DNA of 64,000 nt from Voacanga thouarsii (Eukaryota; Streptophyta; Magnoliopsida; Gentianales; Apocynaceae). The notes beneath the pieces are model-generated. The model did not search any database. It was not told the DNA's origin and saw only the letters and a list, made by a program, of their open reading frames with translations. The DNA lies in the NCBI GenBank assembly GCA_026120185.1, contig JANUWF010001617.1, positions 1,488,001-1,552,000 of the forward strand, in the 5' to 3' direction. The position numbers and the translations under genes were made by a program. Shown here one piece after another: positions 10,491 through 21,119 of this stretch; positions within the stretch are counted from its first letter, which is position 1; each line of letters begins with the position of its first letter.

Positions 10491-13400
10491 ATGGCTGTTG
10501 TTAATGATGATATATACATTATTGATAGTGGAACTACACACACCATACTAAAAAATGAGAAATATTTTTCTGATCTCAAAATGGGAGAAATAAATATTTA
10601 TACGATAAACGGTAGTGCAAATGTAATTGAGGGCTCCGGAAGAGCTAGTATATTGTTACCTAAAGGAACAACAATTATTATTGATAAGGCACTATTTTCC
10701 TCAAAATTCAGAAGAAATTTATTGAGTTTTAAAGATATCCGCAGAAATGGGTATCATGTTGAAACAAATGAGGAAAATGAGATTGAGCATCTTTTTATTA
10801 CTCAAATGCATTTGGGTAAGAAATCTGTATTAGAAAAATTGCCGTCTTTTTCTACTGGCCTATATTTTGTAAAAATACGTACAATTGAAATTCATCATCT
10901 AGTAAACCAAAAGTTTACTGATCCTATTACTTTTAGCATTTGGCATGACCGGTTGGGTCATCCGAGATCTACCATGATGAGAAGAATCATTGAGAATACA
11001 CATGGTCATCCTTTAAAAAATAAAAGGATATTAACATCAGAAAAATTTGCATGTACTGCATGTTCCTTAGGAAAATTAATTGTTAAACCATCACCAGTAA
11101 AAGTAGGAGCTGAAAGTCCTTCATTTCTTGAACGGATTCACGGAGATATTTGTGGACCTATTGATCCACCATGCGGACCGTTCAAATATTTTATGGTCTT
11201 AATTGATGCATCATCCTGATGGTCACATGTATGTTTATTATCTACTCGCAACCTGGCGTTTGCGAGATTACTTGCTCAAATAATTAAATTACGAGCACAA
11301 TTTCCGAACCATCACATTAAAAATATCCGTTTGGATAATGCTGGTGAATTTTCATCACATGCTGTTGATGCATATTGCATGTCAATTGGGATTAATGTTG
11401 AACATCCTGTAGCTCATGTTCACACATAAAATGGTCTTGCTGAATCTTTGATTAAACGATTACAATTAATTGCTAGACCATTATTAATGAAAACAAATCT
11501 CCCAACATCTGCCTGGGGATATGCTATTCTACATGCTGCAACACTTGTACGTATAAGACCAGCTAGTTATCATAAATTCTCTTCTTTGCAATTGGCTTTT
11601 GGGTAAGAACCAAATATTGCTCATTTAAGAATTTTTGGGTGTGCTGTATATATTCCAATTGCACCAAACCAACGTACAAAGATGAGTCATCAAAGAAGAA
11701 AGGGAATATACGTTGGATATGATTCTCCCTCTATTATCAGGTATGTTGAACCCCTGATAGGAGATGTATTCACAGCAAGATTTGCTGATTGTCATTTTGA
11801 TGAATCATTATTCCCTAAATTAGGGGAAGAACCAAAACAGCATAAAAAGGATCTTGCTTGGACATCATCATTAAATTATCTTGATCCGCGCGCAAGCGCA
11901 TATGAACTTGAAGTTCAAAATATAATTCATTTGCAAAGCATTGCAAATCAAATGCCAAACGCTTTTATTGACTCCAGAAGAGTTACAAAATCGCATATTC
12001 CAGCTATAAATGCTCCTATTCGAATTGAAGTTCTAACAGAACAAAATATTATACATATAGCTGCTGAGTCAAAAACACACCAAAAGTGTGGCCGAGCTCT
12101 TGGTTCTAAAGATAAAAATCCTCGAAAGAAAAGAGGATTAAATGATCCAGAAGATCATATTGAAGAAAAGAATGATAAAGACCAAGAGAGAACTGATGAC
12201 AAAGAACCAGAAGTTGATGAAAGTAACACTGAAATTTCTATCAATTATACCACTTAGGTAGAAGTTGGAATCGGATAGAAAGCTGTTATTGATAATATAT
12301 TTGCATACAATATATCTCTTGATGTTACACGGGATAATGATGATCCCGAACCAATATCGATTGATGAATGTCGGCATAGAAAAGCTTGGCTGCAATGGAA
12401 AGATGCGATTCAATCGGAGTTAAATGCACCGACAAAACGTGAAGTCTTCGGACTGCGGTCCGAACACCGGAAGGTGTAAAACACTGTTGGCTACAAATGG
12501 ATATTTGTGCGAAAGCGCAATGAAAAGAGTGAAATCGTTCGATATAAAGCGCGATTAGTAGCCCAAGGTTTTTCACAAAGACCAGGTATTGATTATGATG
12601 AAACTTATTCTCCTGTTGTTGATGTTATTACACTCCGATATCTTATCAGTTTGGCAGTACATGAAAAGATAGATATGCGCCTATTAGATGTTGTCACTGC
12701 TTACTTGTATGAAAATTAGAAAATGATATTTACATGAAAATCTCCGAAGGATTTCATATGCCGAAGCATATAAACATTATCCTCGTGAAAATTACTCCAT
12801 CAAGTTGCAGAAATCATTATATGGCCTGAAGCAATCTGGGCGCATGTGGTTCACACGTCTTAGTGAATATTTATTGAAAGTAGGATTTAAAAATGATCAG
12901 GTATGTCCATGTGTTTTTATTAAGAAATCTGGTTCTAAATTTGTGATATTAGCTATATATGTTGATGATATTAATCTTATTGGAACTCCTGAAGAGTTCC
13001 AAGAAACAATTGATTATTTAAAAAGAAAATTCGAAATCAAGGATTTTGGTAAAACCAAATTTTGCCTTGGTTTACAAATTGAATATCTGGAGAGTGGAAC
13101 ATTTATTCATCATTCAACATCTACAGCAAAAGTGCTAAAAAGATTTTACATGGACAAAGCACATCCATTGAGTATTCCAATGATCGTCCGATCATTAAAT
13201 GTGGATAAAGATCATTTCCGACCTCAAGAAAATGATGAAGAACTCCTTGGTCCTGAAGTACCATATCTCAGTGCAATTGGTTCATTGATGTATCTTGCTA
13301 ATAATACACGACCTGATATTACTTTTGCTGTCAATTTATTAGCAAGATTTAGTTCTTCACCAACACGACGACATTGGAATGGAATTAAACAAGTCTTTCG

Positions 13401-13976
13401 ATATCTCCAAGTTGATCTCGGATTATTTTATTCAAATAAAACCAGTTCAACATTGATAGGTTATGCAGATACTGGTTATTTATCTGATCCACATAAAGCA
13501 CGTTCTCAAATGGGCTATCTATTTACATGTGAAAATACTGCTATATCATGGCGTTCTACGAAACAATCTATAGCAGCTACTTCTTCAAATCATGCTGAAA
13601 TTATAGTCATTCATGAAGTAAGTCGAGAATGTGTATGGCTAAGATCCATGATTCATTATATCCGAGAAAGTTGTGGATTATCATCAATCAAAGATATTCC
13701 AACTCCTCTTTATGAAGACAATGCAGCTTGCATAACTCAATTACGAGGATGATATATTAAAGGAGATCGGACAAAACATATTTCACCAAAATTCTTTTTT
13801 ACTCATGAACTTCAGAAGAAATGTGAAATTGATGTGCTACAAATTCGGTCATGTGACAACCTCGCAGATATTTTTTCACGAAGACTTTACCGACTGCAAC
13901 ATTTGAGAAGTTGAGATATAAAATCGGTATGCGTCGGTTTAAAAATTTAAAGGAATCATCTCATCAGGGGGAGTAA
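10491..13976 (+). pseudogene. pol: Copia A pol (protease, integrase, RT, RNase H), broken
   Basis: Starts at ATGGCTGTT with protease motif IIDSGTTHT. GAG-pre-integrase follows (WHDRLGHP, then CTACSLGK), then the integrase core (IHGDICGP; RLDNAGEF), RT with SLYGLKQSGRMW and intact YVDD near 12958, and RNase H (TKQSIAATSSNHAE). Nonsense codons are visible at 11217 (TGA), 11427, 11604, 12255, 12276, 12717 and 13750. Frameshifts lie near 12455-12490, 12760 and 13875. Several stops are TGG to TGA or CAA to TAA, the pattern left by deamination of methylated cytosine. The end after SSHQGE is at 13974-13976. Confidence 0.92.
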
Positions 13977-14100
13977 TAAACAGATATATAGAATAGTGTA
14001 CTCTTTTTCCTTCACTAGATTTTTTTTCCCACTGGGTTTTTATCTAGTAAGGTTTTAACGAGGCATATTCTTTATGTATGGATGGACATCCAAGGGGGAG

Positions 14101-14467
14101 TGTTATGAATTATTGAAATCTCCATTAGTTAGTGGAGGCTCCACTAATTATGGATTTATGTGAATTATTAGAAGATTTTTATGGATGTCCACCATTTAGT
14201 GGAGACACCACTAATTGAGATTTGTTGAAGATGATGTATGCCATGATGTATTCCACTAATTAGAGCTCTATAAATAGAGCTATACTCTAAGCTTGTAATA
14301 CACCATCATTTTGTGAAAGAAAGATTAGTGAAAGAAAGATTAGAGAAAGAATTGTGAGAGAAAGAAAGAGAGAAGTTTGATGAGAAATTCTTGTGCAAAG
14401 AATAGTTAGAATTTTCTTAGTGTGTAGTGTGTAGATTTTATTCTAACACTACCCTAATTTTATAACA
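14101..14467 (+). repeat. 3' LTR of copia A
   Basis: 367 bp, TGTTAT...ATAACA, directly after the polypurine tract. It contains an extra ~11 bp GAAAGA-type unit missing from the 5' LTR. Near its upstream end it shares the variant of the B 5' LTR rather than that of its own 5' partner. Confidence 0.95.
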
Positions 14468-15298
14468 GATCAGAAGTAGATATTGAATTAAAAAGGCACA
14501 ATGAAAATTACTGTAACTCTCATTATTATTGGTACTATAAAAAAAAACAATCAAAATCTATATAATATTTATATGATATTATAAAGAAGTATGTAAAACT
14601 TATTAACTACTTATTTAACTAAAACTAAAATCATGTATTATATAAATTCATTCACAAATATTCTTAGACAAATATCGATCATTCTATAAATTTATTTTTG
14701 AATATTTTTAATATATTATTAACAAAAAATATTACATAAATTCAACATTTTAAATGTATAATTACTAAAATAATTAACTAAAGATAATACGGGTATTTGA
14801 CATTATACATCGCGTGAGATAACTTCCTAGTTTACTTATAAAAGTTAAACACACACATTTGCATTAAAAACTTTTTACTCATGAATAATAATATTTTATT
14901 AAAAATATATATCAAGTCAATAACTTTTAAGTTTTATATTTACAAAAAAAAAAAAAACTATATTCACCACTTTCTTTCTTAGTATATGTATTTCTAAAAA
15001 TATCAAAAAATTATTAATAAGTAAATAATTATGTATTTGTCATGGCTTCATTGGCAAATTGTTTTGTTTTGATGTATGCACATCTCATTCCCTACACTTG
15101 AGATATTTGATAATATCTTTACAAATTCCTAAATATGTGTTTTTATATTCTTAAAATTTGACCAAATCATATTTGCTCTTACTTTAAATTCATTAATATC
15201 AAATTGATCAATGGGTTACTATTACGTTATTATGAGGTTAAAATAATTGAAATTTTTTATTTTAACTTCCATGTATTTTTTTCAACACATTCAAAAGG
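14468..15298. other. AT-rich spacer between copia A and the MULE
   Basis: 831 bases of very AT-rich sequence with poly-A runs. No coding region, RNA gene or repeat unit could be supported. Confidence 0.6.
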
Positions 15299-15308
15299 TA
15301 ATTTAAAA
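15299..15308. repeat. Left target-site duplication of the MULE
   Basis: TAATTTAAAA directly left of the terminal repeat; the identical 10-mer is directly right of the other end at 24790-24799. A 9-11 bp duplication is characteristic of Mutator-like insertion. Confidence 0.85.
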
Positions 15309-15370
15309 GGGAAATTCTTAGATGAACCCGGTGCACAGCCCTACTTGTGCACTAGGTGGGTCGAAATGCT
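15309..15370 (+). repeat. Left terminal inverted repeat of the MULE
   Basis: 62 bp beginning GGGAAATTCTTAG. It holds GGTGCAC and an inverted partner GTGCACT about 10 nt later, a small hairpin that is perfect (GGTGCAC/GTGCACC) in the right-end copy. About 7 nt shorter than the right end. Confidence 0.85.
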
Positions 15371-15535
15371 TTTAAAGTGCGACACCTGTCCATTTGAAAT
15401 AAAATATTCCAAATTTTGGAATTCCTTAATTTTTTTATATTTTTCATTTTTTCCATCAACCATGGTTGTCAAATTTTCCCTTTTACGGCTATCACATAGG
15501 ATCAAAATTTTAATTTCACAACACGCACTCTCTCC

Positions 15536-15735
15536 CCACCTTCGGGTCTCTGCCTCCCACGGCTGCTCTCCCCTTCCCTCCACCTCCGCCGACGTCTCTA
15601 CCTCCCCCCACCTTCGGCATCTCTACCTCCCACGGCTGCTCTCCCCCTCCCCCCACCTCCGCTGGTGTCTCTCGTCACATCCACAGCAACCACCCCTTCT
15701 TCAGGTCTCTACCTCCCACCTCTCTCGGGTCTTAA
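15536..15735 (+). repeat. CT-rich ~72 bp tandem repeat inside the left MULE end
   Basis: Two clear units start CCACCTTCGG at 15536 and 15608 (offset 72), each continuing TCTCT(G/A)CCTCCCACGGCTGC. A third degenerate unit begins near 15690. Composition is sharply pyrimidine-rich against AT-rich surroundings. An open frame crosses it but has no domain, and I do not call it a gene. Confidence 0.75.
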
Positions 15736-15739
15736 TCAA

Positions 15740-18600
15740 CAAAGCCCGCTTAGATGTGATGTTGGCAGTCCGCTTGCTTATGTTTTTAGCTTGGGTTGTT
15801 TATTAACCCGCAACAGCAACTCGGCCACCATAGCAACATTCGCAGAAGCCTATTTGATTCAATCTTCATCTCTTGCTTATGTGAGCTACTGTTCATAATC
15901 CCTATATTTTTTGTATATGATTTTGCATTCAGATCTGTTGTTATTTTCTCATACACCGAGTCATAATTTCTCTGTTTTTGTTATAATTCTGGAAATAATG
16001 TGGCCTTTGGCTTTTATTGAATTATTGCTTTTATCCTTATCTTTTGCTACTAATTTTCTTTGTTATTCTGCAACTAGCTACTTCATTTGTATCACCGATA
16101 AGATAGTTGTTTGAGCAAATTGTTGAATTTTGAACAGAATGCTCTAGAATGCTAGATTGGATGCAGGCTAACAACACATCAGTAGAAGGAGGAGTTTGAC
16201 TGTCTATGTATGTTGTTTTGTGCCCGTGATCCCTTTGCATGGATAATTATACTGGTTGTTATTCCCTTGGAAATGCAATAATGTAGGCGTGTTTGGTGAA
16301 GAGCTAGCCCTAACTAGGAAACTTGAGGGTTTTGGTGGGTTCTTTTGGTCAAGTTGGAGCAAGAGTATTCATGGATGGACTCCATTCTGGGCATATATGA
16401 AGCAAAAATCTCCCAACTAATTATTTTGTTGAAAGAGAGGTAATTGGCTAGTAGCTTGATAGTGGACTTGATTGTCTTACTCTAGATTTTATATTAGACT
16501 AACCTAAACTTATGTGTAATCTAAAGAGTGTTAGACATGGTTAGAGACCAACAATGTTGTTTACATCTAAAATGGTGAAAAAGAGTTTTTAACTGAGGAA
16601 AATGTTTCAGAACATTCCAAAGTAGGATGTAAAGCTTATAAAATGGATTGAAGAGGTTACTAGAAGACACCTGAGGATAAGAAAGAACTTGAATATGCAC
16701 CGTCTTTCTCAAATTGCATATGATTGCATAGTTTGATGTTTCAAAATGCAGGGACTAATTTAAAAGTTTCTTAAGGGAACATATACACATAACATTCATC
16801 TCCTTTACTTTCTGAATTCTAGCCACGTAGTCAATCGTCTCCTTTGTTATGGCCTATGTCAGAGGCAAACCTGATAAGTAGATGTCAACAAGAATGAGAA
16901 CAACTTGGCATTAGCAATGTTTGCTCTGCATGAGTTTCTTAGTTGTTGCAGGATAATTGACACTGCTTGCAAAACATGAATTAGCACTGCAACAGTGCTA
17001 TGTTTTTCCATCAGGAACATATGGTATTTTCTTTGTATGTCCATTCAATGTGAAAAATGTACTTAGATATCCTGTGGCTTGCATATTTTATCCTTATAAT
17101 TTCTCTGTTTTTATTATGCTCTTTCCTAGTAAACTGCTTCCACTTGTCTAATAATAGATTGTTGTTATTAATTAGCAATGGTGTCATGGAATGGGAAGTC
17201 ATTATCAAGAACAAGGAGATCTAAAGAGTTGGCAAATTGAGGAAAGTTAGATAAACTTGGTTGAAAATGAGGATCATTGTGGGGGAACTTGGAGTTCTTA
17301 TCTACTAAGTTATGTCTCTGTTTTGTTAAATGTTTTCTGAGCCTGACATGCTGTCTGTGTCCAATTAAAAGGGAACACTGTCTTGGTAGAACGTATTAAC
17401 CTGGGAGGGATAAGAAATTCCAGTAGATCTTGGTATTTTGGAATTTTCAAACTATAAAAAATATTCAAGGTCTTTTTTATTTGATCTCTAGTTTTTTAAC
17501 ATTCAGGCATTGTTGTTGGATGAAAATCACAATCCTTCTTGGTCTTCAATTTCTTGCAATTTTTAAGGTAGTTAGAGAAGATAGTTTCCAGGAAGCAATG
17601 GATTTTAGTTGATTATTTTCTCCTTTATATACTACATGTTAGTGTTGAGATAGATTTGGTTTCTATCAACATTGCTTGAGATATAATTTTGTCCAAAGTG
17701 GATACTGTGAGGTGCAATGAATCACTAGCATCAAGATTTTGCCACCTGTTGTAAGTTTGGCCATTAGTTTGTATTTTCATATATAGGTTAATTTTAATAA
17801 GAAATTTACTTTTGTTTTCTCTTCATATGGGGTGCTCGAATTCTGACACCAATGGATGTTTGCTTTGATGGAATCTCTTGTTGGCTTATATGTAGTAGTA
17901 ATGTTGTCTTTGTTTGCAACAATCTGTCTTAGAGGAAATAGAAACACTTGGAACATATTCTTGTGCTTGATTTTTCTTACTAGGCCTTTCTGGTATGATA
18001 GATAAAATAGGGATGGCAGGCTTTTGTATGCTATTTCAAATTCATTATGGGAATTAATGCAAGGCTGTAATGTTGACACCTCCAGCTTCTTCAATAATAA
18101 TTGAGAAGATGATAATTCAGTAGCAAGGATGCAGAATGTAGGAACCTAGGTTTTATTAAATGATATTTCAGTAGCTTTGTATATATGAACACATGATTCT
18201 CTCAGGCTGTGATATATTAATTGTTAACAGAAGTATCTTTATATATGGTTAATTATGATCATCAGCTTTTTTTCGATTGGTTTTGTTCTATGTGGGTTAA
18301 AATTCTACTACACAAAATCTGGGGTTCTGGGTTTTGAGGTTACCATCATCTGCAGTTTGGTCACAAGTCAAATTAATTGAAAAGGGGAAGGTCTTCTTTC
18401 CTTTTTCTATGGCCAAATGGCCGACTATATGGTCAAGTTATTAAGGCAAGCAATATTAGTATGTCAATTGTAATTAGTTTTCCTTCTTAGTGAATATGTA
18501 TGGACATGAGTTGGGATTTTGCATGGTAATAATTTTTCTCTTTGTTTTTGGCACTGCAGTGAATGTTCTCTTATTTTGAGTCATTTTATATTTATTTTCA
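15740..18600. other. Internal MULE sequence of unknown content
   Basis: About 2.9 kb, moderately AT-rich, with gene-like stretches of higher complexity (around 16260-16450). No open frame carries a recognisable domain. It could be captured host sequence whose exons have decayed. Confidence 0.4.
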
Positions 18601-18607
18601 TTTATCT

Positions 18608-18879
18608 ATGAAGAGAATGGCATCGAGAAAGGGCTACGTTGTATTTGAAGGAAGACAAACTGGATATTTGTAGAGTGAGTGGATTGTCATAAATCAGTAA
18701 ATGGATATCTCGAGAATATCTTTAAATCATTTCCCTCTCTTCAAGAAGCAGAAAAAGCATGGACAACATATATGGGAGGCACAAATGCAACTACTAAAAG
18801 TACATCATCATCTACAAATACTGAATTTGATCCGCCACTACCCCCACAACCTCCTTTGAAATGGTTGATTCGAAAATGA
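18608..18879 (+). pseudogene. Fragment of RNase H1-type hybrid-binding (viroplasmin-like) domain
   Basis: From ATG 18608 the frame reads MASRKGYVVFEGRQTG. After a one-base frameshift near 18660 it continues at 18679 with DCHKSVNGYLEN and FPSLQEAEKAW. This is the order of the small RNA-DNA hybrid-binding domain found at the N-terminus of eukaryotic RNase H1 and in plant paralogues (YVVF.GR..G, then V.GY, then EEA). The conserved Trp between the two blocks is a TGA at 18676-18678. A Ser/Thr-rich and Pro-rich tail (PPLPPQPP) precedes the stop. No RNase H catalytic domain follows. It lies inside the MULE, so it is most simply a captured host fragment. Confidence 0.55.
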
Positions 18880-19739
18880 GGCTATGTATAATAGTTGTTG
18901 GAAAACCTTCCCAAACAGTTGTACACCTTTATAGTATGTGTAAAAGTTGTACACTTCGTTGTAGAATATTTTCTAGAATTGTCATTGTACACTTTTATAG
19001 TATGTGTAATCGAGTAGCAAATAGTTTTAAGATAATGATGTTCATTATCTTAGCCGGAAGTTGTGAAAAAACACATTATTAAATGAAATATTTTTTTTGT
19101 TGTTGTTGATGTGATTAGGTTGCTTATGGTATCCTTACTGTTTTTGGAAATTTTTTATTAATGGATTTTTTATAATATTGTGGGTGAATTATATTGATGA
19201 AGGAGAATGGGAATTGTGTTGTGTATTGAGGTTTGGTTGGATGTGTTAAGCTGTGAATTTTTTGATTGATGAACTGATTTCTTGGTATTGGAGTGGAGTT
19301 AGGGTTGAGATGTTGGTGGACTTATTGTTACTTGTGTGTTTATTGAGAGAGTTGATTGGTTGTGTTAAGCTATGAATTTTTTTGAAAAAATGCAGAACTG
19401 ATTTGCTTGGTATTGGATTGGAGATTGGTAGACTTATTTTTCTGATTTGTGATTTGAATTGAACACACATTTTCAGCATTACACACTGCTGAAAACTAGG
19501 ATGAAGTAGTGGTTGTGGCAGCTACCTTTACTTTTCTCTTCCCTTAAGCATGTCATTGTTGTATGTTAAAACAAGCTGCATGTTATAAAAAATGACCTAT
19601 AGCATTGTCCTCTTTTGATATTTTTAACATAAGGAGGATGAAAAGGGAAAGGTAGCATGGCGGAAATGTCAAGCATTTGAAGTTAGTAAAGGGGGCTGAT
19701 AAAATTGAAAGAAGAGGACGTGCATTATAGTGCAAACAT

Positions 19740-20345
19740 GTCATGACCAAAGGAAGTTAGAAATTGCAAAAATGCAACTAGAACCTCCACAATGCTTCTA
19801 AAAATTCTCAAAAATGCAGAAAACTCTAAAAAATGCAGCAATGTAGAAAATGCAACCAAAACTTCCACAATGCAACTAGAACCCAAAAAAATGCAGAAAA
19901 CTCCAGAAAATGCAAAAAACTCAAAAAAAATGCAGAATGTAGAAAATGCAACCAAAACTTCTACAATGCAACTAGAACCCAAAAAAATGCAGAAAAATGT
20001 AAAAAAATGCAGAAAACTCTAGAAAATGTAAAAAACTCAAAAAAAATGCAGAAATGTAGAAAATACAACCAAAACTTCCACAATGCAACTAGAACCTAAA
20101 AAAATGCAAAAAAAATGTAGAAAAATACAAAAAATGCAGAAAACTCCAGAAAATGCAGAAATGTAGACAATGCAACCAAAACTTCCACAATGCAACTAGA
20201 ACAAAAAAAAAATGTAGAAAACTCAAAAAATTCAGGAAATTGCAGAAATACAACCGGAACCTCCACAATACTTCTAAAAACTCCCAAAATGCAGAAAACT
20301 CAAGCAAATTGAGAAAACTCAAAAAAAAATGCAAAACAACAAAGA
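19740..20345. repeat. Minisatellite of ~96-117 bp A-rich units in the MULE
   Basis: Repeated blocks of AATGCAGAAAACTC and ACCAAAACTTC(C/T)ACAATGC. The landmark ACCAAAACTT occurs at 19855, 19951, 20068 and 20175, giving spacings of 96, 117 and 107, with decayed edge units at about 19785 and 20250. The long open frames across it on both strands are by-products of the repeat lacking stops. Confidence 0.85.
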
Positions 20346-20889
20346 AAGAAGCTTAGGTCCACATGTATTATATAACCAAAATTATAACATTGTTGCTACT
20401 AAGTAACTAGAATATAAAATATTGTTTGTGCACCTTTTACAATTGTATATGTCAATACATTTAGAAAGCAAAAGTACATTCAAACTCTATTAAGATCAAC
20501 AAGCAGACTATCCATTAGCTGCTGGATTGGCGAGTTGTTCATTATCCATTGCCACGCCCAAGACTTTTATCATTAAATGGATCATTCTACCATTAAAATT
20601 TTTTGAATAAATCACAATCTTAGGCACAATTGTTATTGAAAGCACCTATATTATTATTGAAAATGAAGCCTTACTGCATAATTGTTATTGAAAGCAGTAA
20701 TTCCTTGAAACATGCTTGTAAAAGACTGAAATGAACCACCTATATTAGGCACCTACAATGAAACCGCAAATGTTGGAAATTTGCTCTTTGTAGTCATTCA
20801 AAAACAGTTTTGTCATTAGAAGATAAAACAGCGCAAATTCTCTTCTATGCAATAAACATGAGTTTAAAAAAGGTGCAAGACTACCTCAT

Positions 20890-20995
20890 TGTTCAATGTT
20901 GGAGTCAACAGCACAGGTGGGCATGCTGCACTGTTTGTTGCATTCCCCACTTGTGATAATTGACTTTCCTTTATGGCAGGCTTGTTCCTCGTTCC
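20890..20995 (-). other. Possible extra 3' exon of the MULE transposase gene
   Basis: On the minus strand, a splice-acceptor-like TTTTGTGTAG is followed by an open stretch encoding roughly NEEQACHKGKSIITSGEC and ending with a TGA at about 20892. It has the right orientation and place for a terminal exon of the transposase but no domain evidence. Confidence 0.25.
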
Positions 20996-21119
20996 TACAC
21001 AAAAAACACATTACATTGAGTTAGCAACAACCAAAAACCGTTAATGTCACGTGCTTGTAAACATGAATTGATTATCAAAATTAAATAGTATTTTCACATA
21101 ATTACAATCTTGAGAAGAT

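Larger units (their letters stand above)
8885..14467 (+). mobile_element. Copia element A, complete but inactive LTR retrotransposon
   Basis: A 5.58 kb Ty1/copia element: 5' LTR 8885-9242, primer site 9243-9256, gag 9344-10408, pol 10491-13976, polypurine tract CCAAGGGGGAG at 14090-14100, 3' LTR 14101-14467. The order protease, GAG-pre-integrase, integrase, RT, RNase H is the copia order. Both coding regions carry several nonsense and frameshift changes, so it cannot encode its own proteins. The 5 bp on either side (tgggg left, gatca right) are not a target duplication; see the inversion finding. The same family is present as B (31916-37524) and C (61679 to the window end). Confidence 0.95.

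Noticed and set aside
15204..15806. A 200-residue open frame (+)
   Set aside because: It crosses the MULE end and a CT-rich tandem repeat; the Ser/Pro/Leu-rich text is a by-product of the repeat and shows no domain.
18608..18879. Endogenous pararetrovirus, because the domain is also known from caulimovirus protein VI
   Set aside because: No movement protein, coat protein or pararetroviral RT is nearby. The domain is also cellular (RNase H1), and the context is a MULE.
19725..20356. Several open frames on both strands rich in Asn/Lys or Phe/Leu
   Set aside because: They follow the minisatellite, whose units lack stop codons; composition is entirely repeat-driven.
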